Notes: generated from the letters alone by a model not told the origin. A stretch of DNA of 64,000 nucleotides from Cyclina sinensis (GCA_012932295.1 JAAONU010000079.1:59401-123400); one strand, 5' to 3'. Counted from the stretch's first letter, positions 1-11,925 are shown. Translations and numbers: made by a program.

Positions 1-738
1 ACAGATGACAAAGGACACATGAATTTGATAGATAACATGAACTTTCCGGGTGATGTGAATATGTTCAAAATGTGCCGTGCAACACGTCTCATCTTAATAA
101 TAATACTATATATGGGCGCCAAAATACACGGTCAGTCCAACATTAACACAGTTTTTTTTGTTTGTTATGAAACAAGAATAATAGGGATTACTTTATGTTA
201 GGAAATAGGAAAATGACCCGTGCTATTTCATTCAGAGCGCTTTGCATGAATCCAGTGACACACACTTGAGGCTTTAGTATAGAGAATTTAATTAGCTTTG
301 AATATGAATTACCACAGCATGTGCGTAGAAGCTGCATAAAGTACGAACGTATCCTGGTTCTCTGGTGATAGAGCCATATATCAAACAGCCAAAGTATCAG
401 TATAAGGGTACCAGTGGCTGGCTCATCAAAAGGTTTATAACTCTACTAGTCTCCGATGATTCTTCTTCAATTTTCACTCAATTTACACCTTTTATCATGT
501 AAGATGTTCACACCTGCGTTGAGTTTTATTCTGCGTTGTCTTAATCTCCGGTATGCAACATGTCTAACGACGCGTTTTAACATTGATAGGAAGGCTAATA
601 CCCGGAATGCAACATGTTTAAAAGCGGGTTTAAACATTGGTAGGTCGGCTAATATCCAGTACAGTACTTAAACTCATGATAAAGTTTAGTTTATGCAACA
701 GTTGAAATTCTTGATCATCCCATAAGATTTTGATTTTT
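1..738. other. Gene-free flank with a short tandem duplication
   Basis: No supportable gene is seen. A degenerate tandem duplication of about 55 bp lies at roughly 549-660 (two units beginning CGGTATGCAACATG and CGGAATGCAACATG, each ending GGCTAATA). The short open frame across it at 456-671 is explained by this duplication and is not called a gene. Confidence 0.6.
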
Positions 739-1116
739 TCTTGTGACAATGACAATGAAAATATATTTATTTGATTTTGGCCTCCGGCCCATATCAACAA
801 AACATATACATTACAAACATGACATGAAGTAGTGCCAGTGTACTATATAAATCTAATACCAAATTTACAAGACTAGTATAAATGTAAATAACGTGACAGA
901 AATCGAAGTCCCTAAACATATATGTGTAGATAATAACATAATTACACATTTAAATAATATCATTAAGTAGTATTTTACGTTCTTGGAAACCACAATATGC
1001 AAATACAGCCAATTTCATTACAATATCTACATTTTTAGATGACATCAAAATATTGAAGTTATTGATATTAGGGGATTCATAAAATTTTGATGGAATATAT
1101 TTCTCTCTTAAAGAGG

Positions 1117-1539
1117 TCAATCTGGGACATTTAAAAAATGATATTCAGTTTCAATCTCAATATTACAAAGTTTGCATTTTCTTAGATTTCTTTCAGTGTT
1201 AGAATACCTCCCTCTTTCTATTTCTAAATCATGAGAGGAGGTCCTTAGCTTACCCAGTGCATTTCTAAATTTTCTTACTGTTACACAATCCAAATATATT
1301 TCATGTTCAAAAGTTGACTTAAAATTTACATACAATGAAAGTTTAGAACTGTTACCCACATTAGAATGCCAATTTTGAAGATATTGATCTTTAAGTCTAA
1401 GAGTAAATTGTTGAAAAAATAATTTTTCATTTGATATGCTTTGATCAAACCAAATTTGTCCAAATCCATTTCTCGTAAGTAAATTTTTAACACATGTAAC
1501 CCAATTTCTTTGACCATAGTTATCAAAACATTTCATCAT
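1117..1539 (-). pseudogene. LINE ORF2 C-terminal Cys/His domain
   Basis: 140-codon fragment resembling the C-terminus of CR1-like ORF2: FRNALGKLRTSSHDLEIERG followed by CKLCNIEIETEYHF. This matches the CCHC-type tail found intact in the second LINE of this window (16.4-16.5 kb, CKICNKLEDEYHFVIEC), but the last Cys is missing here. A frameshift around 1540-1600 separates it from the RT. Confidence 0.7.
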
Positions 1540-1607
1540 ATTATATGCTTTTTTACATATCTTTGATCATCCATCTTTAAAATTCTACACCAAAATTTAA
1601 TAACTCT

Positions 1608-2700
1608 TTAAGCAGATGTAATAAACATAGAATATCGGCCACAATCCCCCAAAACAGCCATATTAATTGTTTTTTGACTGATGCACATATATCTTTTGCA
1701 TGCATAATTTTGAATTAACTCAGTGGGATTTTGCTCACTTGCACCCCATATCTCATACCCATATAACAATATTGGACTGATTTTTGTATCAAATATATCG
1801 AAAAACACATGTTTTGAAAGTTGTCCGTATTCATACATTTTGTTTAGAATAGATGTAAGAACTCTTTTAGCTTTGATACTTTGGTCTTTTGCCATATAAG
1901 GAAAAGATATTTTGCTTGTGAAAGTGTTACCGACATATGAACACTTCGATATAGTTTCTAATTTGTTACCATCAAAAAAACACTTTTCATGTTTACTCAA
2001 TTGCCCTCCCTTTTTAAAAAACATAATTTTAGTTTTGTTTGGATTAACTTTGACAAAATTCTCCTCACAGAATTTCTTTAACACATCAAGCAATTTCTGG
2101 AGTCCATTTACAGTGTCTGATGTCAGAGCTAAATCATAAGCGAATAATAATGCCAATATTTCTGTAACATCTGGAAACAACTGAATACCCTTTAGCTGAC
2201 ATTTTTCTAATTCCTTTACAAATTCATTTATAAAAATGACAGAAAGTATTGGGGAAGCTAGACAACCCTGTTTTAAACCAATATGGCAGTCGTCAAAATA
2301 CTCTGTTAAACCATTGTTTGTTCTAACACATACTTGTACAGAACTATATAAACTAACCATAGCCGAATACAACTTCCCTTTAAAGCCATTTAGTCGACAT
2401 TTTTCCCAAAGTTTACTCCTATTAATTAAATCGAAACATTTCATGAAATCCACAAAGGCCACATACAGTTTCCCCCTTTTTTTTGACAGTTGTTTATTTA
2501 CAATAGCTTGCAATACAAAAGCATTATCAGTTGTAGAGTAACCCTCACGAAACCCTGCTTGAGCCTCTCTAATTTTATCAAATATATTTACATAAAAGGT
2601 TGTTCTGTTAGTTAAAATACCAGTATAAATTTTTCCTAATATATTTTGGTGATATACCTCTATAATTACTTGGTGTATTATAATCCCCTTTCTTATGGAT
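1608..2700 (-). pseudogene. LINE ORF2 reverse transcriptase, active site mutated
   Basis: 301 codons are open at 1608-2513. RT blocks in order: YVAFVDFMKCFDLINR (block A, catalytic Asp), GLKQGCLASPILSVIF (block B, normally G.RQGCPLSP) and LLFAYDLAL (block C). The usual FADD of block C reads FAYD here, so one of the two catalytic aspartates is replaced by Tyr. The upstream RT part at 2514-2700 is in another frame. The thumb region ends near 1608. With the Asp-to-Tyr change the enzyme would be inactive. Confidence 0.85.
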
Positions 2701-2812
2701 AGCTACAATAACTGATTTTCCCCATGAGATTGGGAATTTACCAGTATTATATAACTAATTAAATATTTTATTCAAAAAAGGTAAAAAATAATCAACTTCT
2801 GTTATGAAATAT

Positions 2813-3061
2813 TCAGGAATAATATTGCCCTCCCCCGGGCTTTTCCACGTCGTAAAGATTTAACGGCATGCAAAATTTCCTCATCAGTAATTTCTGCATT
2901 AAAATGGAATATTCTATATCATTATCAATCAAAGCTTCATTAATACTCTCATTATTACTACCCAGAGTGATTTGACCCTCACCGTTCAATAAATTTTCAA
3001 AATAGTTTTTCCATTCATCTGGAGCAATATTGTTTTGGAAATGTTCTCTATTAGAACTCAT
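2813..3061 (-). pseudogene. LINE ORF2 linker between endonuclease and RT
   Basis: 82-codon fragment beginning MSSNREHFQNNIAPDEWKNY, the region that precedes the RT fingers in LINE ORF2 (compare the usual 'W..YF..L' spacer, here WKNYFENLL). It continues the endonuclease frame after a break near 3100 and is followed by further frame breaks at 2640-2810 before the reverse transcriptase. Confidence 0.6.
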
Positions 3062-3117
3062 AAATTTAACCTTTCTCCGAAAGGCTTTAGGATTTATGCA
3101 TTTCTCAATCAGATCAT

Positions 3118-4260
3118 TTAACTGTTTTTTATTATATTCCTGCTTTTTTGTTCACATATGTCCTTAGATTTTTTCTTAGAAAGTTTAAATTCATTTAATA
3201 ATGTTTCAGTTTTATTCCTCCTATAATTTCGTAAACATCTGTTTTTCAAATATTTTAACTCGGTACAACATTTATCAAACCATTTTGGCTTTTTTAACAA
3301 TGAAGGGTACACTTTAGATTTTCTCATACAACAACTAGTACAATCTAAAAGAAAATCATTAAAAGATTTTACAATATCTTCAATGTCTATTTCTGTATCA
3401 TATATTCTACTACATATATTTACTAATAATTTGTAATTAATAAGTAACTGATCACGATAATGTTGAGTATTTTCCTCGTTAAAATTGAAATATACCCTTG
3501 GTTCATTTTGCTTTGGTCTGACTTCTGTATCACTCTCAGTAATACCAATTCTAGATCTTAATTCAAAACTTATAGTAAAATGAGATGATTCGGTACGTGC
3601 TCCAATTTGAATCGAAGTAATATACTGTATAACATTATCAGAAACAATAAGATAATCAATAACACTATTTCCCGTTGGTCCAATATATGTGAATTCTCCT
3701 ATATCCTTATTACTAAAAAGACGCCCATTAACAATTTTTAACATATATGTTTTACAGAAAATTAGTAAATCATGACCACAAGTGTTTGTCTCAAAGTCAC
3801 AAGACTTTCTCTCATTGAATTTCCCATCTGTAACAAATAATTCTGAACAGACATCAATATCAGGTGAATTTATTTTACATGCTACGGTATCTTGCAAATT
3901 TCCTGTCCGAGCATTAAAATCGCCTAGTAAGATAATATCTTTACTTCCGTTATCAACTATATTTAGTATAAAATCTTCAAGCATACTAATACCTTTGTTT
4001 AACTTATGTAAATAATAAGAGGACTGTTCTGGAGGCAAATATATAAATGATTGTACATATTCTTTATTTGAAGGCAAAACATTTTCACTTATTTTGAAAA
4101 ATATGCCAAAATTACATTCAGGCAAAAAACGTGAAATGTATTGAGATATTGAACGTTTAACATAAACCAATATTCCACCCATTGCTCTACCATATGCAGC
4201 AGTTTTAACTCCCTTGACAAAATAAAATACAAAATTTGAAAATATTTGAGGAATGTCACT
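3118..4260 (-). pseudogene. LINE ORF2 endonuclease (APE/EEP family)
   Basis: The longest open part, 3118-4182, encodes 354 residues with endonuclease/exonuclease/phosphatase features: ILLGDFNAR (catalytic D and N), FTYIGPTGNSVIDYLIVSD (the S-x-IDY block) and SSHFTISFELR (SDH-type His motif, here SSH). Upstream sequence to about 4260 continues the domain in the same reading direction. The C-terminal third is basic and leads to the reverse transcriptase. This domain nicks target DNA to prime reverse transcription. The first catalytic block (WNIDGL) is separated from it by the inversion at 4274-4601, so the domain cannot work as it stands. Confidence 0.85.
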
Positions 4261-4273
4261 TTCATCAGTTAAC

Positions 4274-4601
4274 CGTTGTCTTTCTCAGTATTTACGTTCA
4301 AGTCGCTGTGTTCCATTGATTGCCAGTTTAAGTTATCAAAAGGTTTGTCATATTCAGTTCCCATAGTATGCCTAGCTGCACGTTTAACTAACAACGGAGA
4401 GTATTTGTTGGCCAAGCCACTAACATCATATACAGAAAGTGACAATAACAATCCAATAACAGTATAGGGATGTGTTCAAGGCCCTCACAGTGTATTTATA
4501 TTAAATATAGTTTGCTGGAACATTGACGGTTTAAAAAATAAATTTATTGACATTGGTTTGTTAGAATATTTAAATCAGTTTGAATTTTTTTTTGGAAACA
4601 T
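4274..4601 (+). other. Inverted segment of the LINE (start of ORF2)
   Basis: This ~330-bp piece reads in the LINE sense on the plus strand, opposite to the rest of the element. Its plus-strand translation at about 4498-4600 is NIVCWNIDGLKNK..., the N-terminal endonuclease motif (WNIDGL) that should precede the minus-strand endonuclease ending near 4260. The 15-mer GGTTAACTGATGAAA occurs on the plus strand at 4602-4616 and on the minus strand at 4259-4273, so inverted 15-bp copies flank the flipped piece. Flipping it back would place the ORF2 start next to the rest of the endonuclease. Confidence 0.7.
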
Positions 4602-4659
4602 GGTTAACTGATGAAAAAAAGTCTTCTGATGCCTTTTTTATAGTAACCTGTCTTCCCAC

Positions 4660-5180
4660 TTTGATTTAGAGCCCGAACTTGGAACTTTGACTCTTTGTTG
4701 AGTCGTCTCCTACACGGATTCCAGCACTACGTAAAACATCACGTCCCCTGTATATTTTAAATTTATCATCATCATAATGTAACTTCACAAGCACTATTCC
4801 ATCTTTATTTCCTAAGCGCTTAGCAAATTTAATGTCATCTGGTGCCCAATCTTCACTAGGACAAGCTACCTTAAATACATTTTCGATAAATTCTCTCTTC
4901 AGTGATTCAACAGAATCAATTTCATCTCCCGGGAGCCCAAATATTCTTATATAACCTTTGATTTTATCTCTTTCTAAAAATTCAATTTGTCTGCTTACTC
5001 GTCAATTTTTTTTCTTTATTACGATCGATTTCATATCCAATAGTATCCACATCTAGCTGTAGGTTTTCTCGTAATCCGTGTAGGTGCTTAACATCAGACT
5101 TAATTGTATAAACACCTGATTGTAGTTGCGACTAAGCTTTATTTAATTGAGCAGATTTGTTGTTTAAATTAGCTACCTCG
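4660..5180 (-). pseudogene. LINE ORF1 C-terminal remnant
   Basis: Minus-strand translation in shifting frames gives coiled-coil-like then basic sequence ending in FKIYRGRDVLRSAGIRVGDD (about 4700-4770) just before a stop near 4667. Such a C-terminus follows the RRM-like domain of LINE ORF1 proteins. Frameshifts at about 4995 and 5130 break the frame. It lies directly upstream of ORF2 in the element's own orientation. Confidence 0.55.
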
Positions 5181-5182
5181 TG

Positions 5183-5509
5183 TTAAATAGATTTAACTTC
5201 TGATGTAACCGCTATCAGTTCTGCTTGAAAAAGTTTAAATTGATCCCTGAAACTATACTCAAGAGCACTTATTGCAGAAAGTATCCGTGTTTCCCTTTCC
5301 TCTGAGACGGGACCGGGGTTTTCTTCAACATCTCCGGACAGCTGAAGTAGTCGAAGGCATAGCCGTGGTATGCAGTTACGATAAACTGGAGAATAGAAGT
5401 CTGAAATTGTTCTGTTACAAAACTTATATGATGTGCTGTTCACTTCAATAGAATTCTCCGATAACAACACTTGTTTAAAGGCAATAGACAGCACTAATGC
5501 ATATATCAT
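5183..5509 (-). CDS. LINE ORF1 N-terminal part with 2A-like peptide
   Basis: 108-codon open frame starting at the ATG at 5509. The first ~25 residues are hydrophobic and signal-peptide-like (MIYALVLSIAF...). The motif LLQLSGDVEENPGP follows at 5309-5350; it fits the 2A consensus D-x-E-x-NPGP, where ribosomes skip the Gly-Pro bond. 2A-like peptides are known in ORF1 of APE-type LINEs from sea urchins, molluscs and other invertebrates. Downstream residues (FRDQFKLFQAELIAVTSEV) look coiled-coil-like, as expected for the multimerising ORF1 protein. The frame ends at a stop at 5183, while ORF1-like sequence continues to about 4660 in other frames, so the gene is broken. Skipping activity is inferred, not shown. 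Confidence 0.75.
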   Translation of the reverse strand: MIYALVLSIAFKQVLLSENSIEVNSTSYKFCNRTISDFYSPVYRNCIPRLCLRLLQLSGDVEENPGPVSEERETRILSAISALEYSFRDQFKLFQAELIAVTSEVKSI

Positions 5510-5520
5510 GCATGCAAATA

Positions 5521-6096
5521 CCCTAAGATGGATGTTTGGACCCTTTGTAAATGGGGAATACTCCCCATATCTAACTCATGAGACTCGTACTCTTGGTATA
5601 AATTGTCCAATTCTAATACGATATGTAATAACATCAATACCCATTTTATTTGTCCAATATCTACTACCATAGAGTTTTCAATCAACTATCACTCAGTGTC
5701 CACTACTGACATGTACAAATTATACAGGTAACAATTTAATCCAGCCATAATCCAATAATGACATACAATGTGTATACACTGTGTATACACTGTCCATGTG
5801 TACAGGTATATACATGCAGGTTTAAATCACATGCTATCAATTACCTGTCTCACTATTTTAATTCCAGTTATAAAATGTTTTATTCACAATATCCAAGTTA
5901 TAAAGTTCAATTTCTTGATTTCAATGATATAAATTTTTTAAAGTAAAGTCCAATAGTCCTTGTTAGAATAATCTTAAAATCACAATACAAAAATACACCT
6001 GCACACTGACACCAGTCACATTATACCAATGTTTCAGAAAGGGTTTATATCAAAGTAGTTCTTTCCAGAATTTACGTATGTGTAAATATTGTTCAC
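5521..6096. other. Non-coding spacer
   Basis: AT-rich spacer between the LINE 5' end and the 3' end of the sulfotransferase-like gene. Short open frames here have no recognisable composition or motifs. No repeat or RNA gene is seen. Confidence 0.5.
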
Positions 6097-6102
6097 TTTA
6101 TT
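6097..6102 (-). promoter_or_regulatory. Poly(A) signal AATAAA
   Basis: TTTATT on the plus strand reads AATAAA on the minus strand, 44 bp after the stop codon of the sulfotransferase-like gene. It is the likely cleavage/polyadenylation signal for that gene, by position and exact hexamer. Confidence 0.6.
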
Positions 6103-6145
6103 GAACGCCATCTATCTTTTCTACAGGAATGCGTTCGTTATTCTT

Positions 6146-6889
6146 TTATCCGCATTTTACATTCATCTTTCTTATATGAAACTTGGCGATGTTTTCATTA
6201 CAACGTTTACAATATTGTCCATCCAAAGTACCGTCAATAGTTGAAGGTTTTCCAATGGTGTCATAGAGAGAGTCTATAGGTGTCCAACGTTTATATATGT
6301 TTGTCAAAATAAAAAGCCTTTCGACTTCCGAAATATTGTATATCTCGCATGCAGAGTAAGTTATTCCTTTGGAATAATGAACCTGTGTTTTGTTTGTTAG
6401 TCCCAGTAACTGATTTTTCCAATCAATTGACATCTGTTTTCCACAACAACGTCTTAAAATGTCCCAGTATCGTAAATATGTTAATACATTTGACATATGT
6501 GAGACAGAAATATTGAATATTGACTGATATTCATTTGCAATGAAGTAGCCCTTGTTTGAAACCATATCCATATCGACAGCATATCGAACTATCCGTCCAG
6601 AGCTCTCAATTTTGCGTTTTGCTGACTTAAATGAATTAGACTGTATACTTCTTGAAGTCATGAATATCCATGCACTTTTAGGTAATGACTGTAAAAGAAA
6701 ATCTATCTCGTGCGTTTTAATAACGTTGTACTTTTTTGAGGGTTTTTTGTGGTATACACAGCTCACTGTTTCGGCTTCATCTTCGTGCAGTACTGCCATC
6801 ATTATACACAATATTTGAAACTGTAACGTCGTCGCTGTACGCGGTGGACCAAACTGGATAAAAACATTTGGAATGTCCGTTATGCATCT
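6146..6889 (-). CDS. Sulfotransferase-like protein, exon 2 (catalytic domain)
   Basis: Terminal exon of 247 codons ending in TAA at 6146-6148. It follows a strong acceptor: the minus strand reads TTATTTTTTTTCACAG before 6889. P-loop/PAPS-binding features are FIQFGPPRTATTLQF (5'-phosphosulfate-binding type, P-x-R-T-A-T-T), VIKTHEI (the KTHE block of sulfotransferases) and IFMTSRSIQSNSF (Arg and Ser positioned like the 3'-phosphate-binding motif). The family transfers sulfate from PAPS to hydroxyls or amines of glycans or small molecules. Joined in phase 0 to exon 1 it makes about 310 residues, a usual length for the family. It would act in the Golgi lumen, given the N-terminal anchor in exon 1. 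The frame is open, unlike all nearby transposon genes. The substrate is unknown. Confidence 0.75.
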   Translation of the reverse strand, partial: RCITDIPNVFIQFGPPRTATTLQFQILCIMMAVLHEDEAETVSCVYHKKPSKKYNVIKTHEIDFLLQSLPKSAWIFMTSRSIQSNSFKSAKRKIESSGRIVRYAVDMDMVSNKGYFIANEYQSIFNISVSHMSNVLTYLRYWDILRRCCGKQMSIDWKNQLLGLTNKTQVHYSKGITYSACEIYNISEVERLFILTNIYKRWTPIDSLYDTIGKPSTIDGTLDGQYCKRCNENIAKFHIRKMNVKCG

Positions 6890-9510
6890 CTGTGAAAAAA
6901 AATAAATCAAATGATGAGTAATACCAATTGAGTTATCAAACAAAATATGATATTTATAATGATTACTTTTTTAACAGGCTAGACACAATACTCTTTAAAT
7001 TCAATGTGCTATAGTGTTCAACTCTTTGGTTGGGAGATAGTACTCAATGTCTTGACAAAACAGCCCCATACTGTTTGTAATAATAATAATAAAAAAATCA
7101 ATCAACCAATCAATTAAAAAAATGAAACATGTAACAAAATATCTTTTATTCGTGTTAATCAGTTATAGTTGAAAGCTTAGTGCCAGTTTTTATGAATGCG
7201 CTCTAAAAAAACACATGCAAATTTTAGTTATCAAGCGGTTTTCTTTAGATTTTATTCCGCTTTCTTTTGCTTCGTAGCTTAAACTAGAATACCTACTCTG
7301 TGATTGCTCTGCTCCGAATAAGAAGAACAACCTGTGTTGGATTGAAAAAACGATTAAACATCTTGTTTTTAACCTCCTTTTAAGAGCAACCACACTTAAG
7401 CTAAATCGTCCTTGGTTCTAGTGTAACCATTACATTACAATTGACGGTCCGTAGTCGCTTCATATAAAATTATCGCGAATGGTCAGACTTTGATGTCAAC
7501 ATGGATTTTAAATGACTTGGAATAAATGTGTTGCACTTGAGGACTACGTATATATATAAATAAAAATATACCAAGACATGTTGTCCTTTCTCCGGATAAC
7601 CCTAACGTGAATACACTTATTTCCATTGTGGTCCTGTTTAATGATGGCATGTCCTATCAAGGTTCAAAGTATTGAATTTGAATCAAGAAATAAAAGTTAA
7701 ACTGTGTTTCATAACTTAACTTTTGAGACTGAATTAATAAAACATAAGAATTACAATGTTTTCAAGGGTAACTACTAAAGATATCACAGTAAAATTATAT
7801 AATATTGTTATCTGTATTATCACATACAAGCCAATAGAAGTGTCTTAAATGCGGATTTAGACTTACGAGTATCACTCGTGTCCTTCACTTGCTTAGGTAA
7901 ACTAACCATTATATGAGAAAGACTTTAAACCAACGGTTTTAACCTTAATAATACTAAAACATTATATCTGGCTCGATGTGGTATTATGAATATGAACAGG
8001 ACTGATCAAAACAATTGTTTCATTTAAATAAGAAGGAGCAGAACACGATTGAATCCTGACTTTATTTTTGTTTTACTAAATAATCATTCGTGGACCTCGA
8101 AAAAACGAGAGCCACATTTTATTCTAAACTATGAGATAAACATGTTATTCAAGTGGTGAATTAAGCATAATTTACTTACAAAAGATAATTCATTACCAGA
8201 CAACTAATGAAGAAGAAAAGTATTTTATGAATTTGTATAAATTTTCTAAAAACAAATATTAAAAAAAGTCTTCGACAGTTTTCTTTGAAATCAAATCATT
8301 TTCTTTAGCTCGCGGTATATACCATTGTGATCCAGTTGCATAATGTAAAGACCTTTCTATTAGTCATTGATGACGGACATAAGCTTTCGTTTAGTTTTCT
8401 CTGAATTCTGTCTACTCTTTTGTCCTTGAAAGAAAAGAATAATATTAAATTTTGATAGATAAAAAAGAACTATACATTGGTATCCTTACGTTTATAAGCT
8501 TTTGTCTTAAAAAACTTTTGAATGACTAAAACGTGTTACCTTCTTACAAAAAACTAATGTAACACTTTGTAAATATCCAAGAGGTAAAGAGTAGAGTATT
8601 GCTTTTGTACAACGGTGAAGACTTTAGCATAAATTAGAAGTTGAAACGTGATAGAAAATTTCAAAACTAGTAATCGCATTAAATCATAAATGTGCTTGGA
8701 AATTTAAACAAAAATATACGTGCAGATTTTAAGATAAACAAAACTGTGTATGCAAATTTAGTCATTTCAATTTTATACATAAATGATTATTATCTGAAAG
8801 CCTTACACATGTGTTTGTCATAAAGACAAAAGTCCATCATGAAACAATTTTCAACACTCTGATAGAACTACAGTAAATAATATTTAAATTGTTAGAAAAG
8901 TTTGCTTAAAACTGGGATTGTATAAGCTATTCTACATTTGAACCGAGTTTTTTTTTTGTTATTTCTGGATACATTTTTTTCCATTTGGTAAATTTTACAA
9001 AAAGTGATAGAAAATCTTATTAGAAATCTATAACTATCTAACGTTTAGAATCTCTACTGAAAGTGGTTTAACAAAAAAAATAAAAACTTTAAAAAACGAC
9101 ATTTATAATTCACTTAAATAGCTTTTTCTGAAAAGGAGTAAAAATAAGTTTTGTGCTTATTTTGATATAATATTCTATAAATCACCGCCTTGGATTTCAA
9201 ACGTTGAACAACTGTTTTTCCAAACAAATTAGGTAACTTCTTATGTGATAGCCATTTAATTTAGTAAAATATTACATTTTAATTCTATGAAAGACTTCTA
9301 TCGTTTCTATCTATGCAGCTTAATTTCAGTAATTACCACATGTAAACACATAACCTTATATGTGTTTAAATAAACTATAAGATATATACACTCATACTCA
9401 ATTTGTTATTGACAATAGCTTTTAATGTGAACAGTTGCAATAGTGTATCATAAATCTAAATTCAACTAGTGTAAATCCTATATGTAAAACAAAAGCACCG
9501 CTGAGCGGAG

Positions 9511-10120
9511 CATTATATGCCCGAAGGATGCATTTTCAAAGTATGATGCATTTGTGATATAGGAAAGAAACCTTAGGCTTTTAAAATAAATGATTTGTTT
9601 TAAATTTTGAATTTTAGTACCTTTGACCTACTAACCCCATAATCAATAGGGGTCATTCACTCAATGTGTGCAATCATAATATGAACTTTGAAGTATCTAT
9701 GAAAACTGGTTGTCGAGTTACAGAGTGTAAATGATTCTAAACATTTAGGTCAATGTGACCTTGACCTTTGACATACTGATCCAAAATGTACAGGGATCAT
9801 CCACTTAATGCGTGCAATCAGGATATAAAGTTTGAAGTCTGTATAGCAAATGATTGTCAAGTTACATGGCAGAAATGGTTTTCAACGTTAAGGTCAATAT
9901 GATCTTGACCTTTGATTTTCTGAACCCAAAATCAGTAGGGGTCATTCACTTAATGTGTGCAACCATTATTTGAATATGGAAGTCTCTTTGACAAATGGCT
10001 GTTGAGTTATAGAGTGTAAAAGACTGTCGGCCAAAGAGAACTCGTTATCCTCCAGAAACCAAATTGCTAACGGACGGGCGGGCGGGCGCCCTGGACCTGG
10101 CCTTTTTCGAGCATATAATG
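9511..10120. repeat. TIR-bounded repeat with three 145-bp tandem units
   Basis: CATTATATGCCCGAA at 9511-9525 and its inverted form (CATTATATGCTCGAA on the minus strand) at 10106-10120 form 15-bp ends with one mismatch. Inside, a unit with the core GGGTCATTCACTYAATGYGTG recurs near 9648, 9793 and 9938, a period of about 145 bp, each with TGACCTTGACCTTTGA-type sequence. The right part has a GGACGGGCGGGCGGGCG run. This resembles the non-autonomous repeats with internal satellites that are common in bivalves. Confidence 0.6.
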
Positions 10121-10766
10121 ATACATTTATAAATGACTTGTTTTTTTTTCTTATTATGACAAACTGAAAGGTATAATTTGATTTTTGTGTTACCGTTAAA
10201 GATGTTTACAAGAATGATATTTTTCCCTAAAGTATCCTTCTGTGGATGCATGCATTAAGGCAGAGTTATTTTAAACAAAATATGTTATCAATGCAAAACC
10301 TGAAACAAAATTTGTCATAAAAATGCGGTCTAATTTTCATAGGTATTGCTGTTGTAACGTGAATCTTAACAGATATTCTAATACACGATATAAAATGCGC
10401 AGGACAATATCAACGTATACTTCATGCCGTTACTCACTTCCACGTTCTTGTTCTTTGACATAAATCTCTTTTCCATATAATCACATTTGTATAGCACACG
10501 TCTTTTATGACGGGTCCCCGACTGGTCATTTTAATACCTGTACAATTCACTGACATAGTGTAGTGTGCGATTATGTTTTAATTTTCGACTAGACTGAATC
10601 GCCGATCTTTTAAATACGAATTAATTTCTAAGTCAGGATAATGTGGAGGTGGCTACGTTTTCTGTCTGCGTTCTAATACATTTTGGTAGAATGTATACTA
10701 GATGGAGAAAACAATGCTCAAGTTAAATAGAAGGCCTTTTCTTTTGCAAGGCATAGGCCAAATTTG

Positions 10767-10791
10767 TTATTAATTAATTAATTAATTAATT
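10767..10791. repeat. TTAA microsatellite
   Basis: A run of ATTA/TTAA repeats (TTAATTAATTAATTAATT). Confidence 0.8.
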
Positions 10792-11370
10792 TAACTATTT
10801 ATATGTTTATGTTGGTTTACGCTTGGTTCAGAATGATTTAAGATATTATACAGAGCTTGATTGAGAACACGATAAGTCAATGTCATTGATAGCCGTTGGT
10901 CACATATCAGGTATTGTACATATACCAAAAACATACTGTCTATTCGTATATGAAAAAAATAGAAAATGACCTCTGAATGCAAACCCCCCTGTTTAATTTT
11001 CTTCTTGATTATTATGTTGAAAATGTCTTCAAACTAAACAAAACTAATGAACTCTGAGTACTTTATTAGATCATTGATCCAGTAATGAAATTTTGTCGTT
11101 CACATAAAAAAGTTAAATCCCAATAAAGAACCAAGGTAACTTACAGTTTTTGAAAGTATGTATCATACTTTATACTCTTTCACTACGATAAATTTAGAGT
11201 AATGAAAGTGCATTTTTGGCATGGAAAAGTCTAGTTTTAGACGCTAAGCATTGGTAATGTGATAGAATTTCCGCAAAACGTAACACACTTGCAGATTTTC
11301 ATCAGTACCAGTTGCTTTATACTTTATATTAGCTATAAAATTGTTGAACATTTGCCGATTGAAAACAGTT

Positions 11371-11431
11371 ATATACACACACACACGCACACGTACACGT
11401 ACACACACACGCACACACACGTAAGCGTACG
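11371..11431. repeat. CA-rich microsatellite
   Basis: Interrupted CACACACGCACACGTACAC tract. Open frames on both strands across it are repeat artefacts. Confidence 0.8.
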
Positions 11432-11925
11432 CACATATTAAGGATGTAAGTGAACGTTTGAATGTATTTTTGGCATTCGAATGCTCGAGAAAAAAAAACA
11501 CTATAAATTTTGTTTTCATTAAAAAAAAATAAATCATACAGTGTTGAAGAAGTAAAAAAGGGGTTGTAAGTAAGTGAATTCACACCTTTTGTTGCTTTAA
11601 CACCTCTGTTAACATCTCTGGTCAGACGACCGCAATTATGCTTCGTCTAAGGTTGGTGGCCGGTGCTTTATAATGGGTAAGACAAAAGGTATTGGTATGT
11701 CCGAGTCAAAGTGCCGAGTTAGGGGTTATAATTGGAGACAGAATGATTGTTTCACAGAAAGAAACTATATACACGAACCTGTCAGTCAGTTATTGCCGCT
11801 AACCCCGATTATACTTTATTATACTTGCCCGATTAATGGCTGTTTTATTCTCTCGCTAATTCTCTTACATTTTACACCGTATTACTACTATTCAGTCAAA
11901 ATTTAAATGATACTTTCCATTTTTT

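Larger units (their letters stand above)
740..5520 (-). mobile_element. APE-type non-LTR retrotransposon (LINE), decayed
   Basis: Read on the minus strand, the parts appear in LINE order: an ORF1 start with a 2A-like motif (5183-5509), ORF1 C-terminus (about 4660-5180), endonuclease (3118-4260), linker (2813-3061), reverse transcriptase (1608-2700) and a Cys/His C-terminal domain (1117-1539). The 3' end lies near 740-790, where the minus strand reads GGGCCGGAGGCC followed by A-rich sequence and a short ATTGTC repeat, an ending typical of CR1-like LINEs. Several frameshifts and stops, a mutated RT active site and an internal inversion at 4274-4601 show the copy is dead. The clade (CR1-like) is inferred from the architecture only. 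Confidence 0.85.

Noticed and set aside
11244..11583. Overlapping Val/Cys- and Thr/His-rich open frames
   Set aside because: They are translations of a CA microsatellite on both strands.
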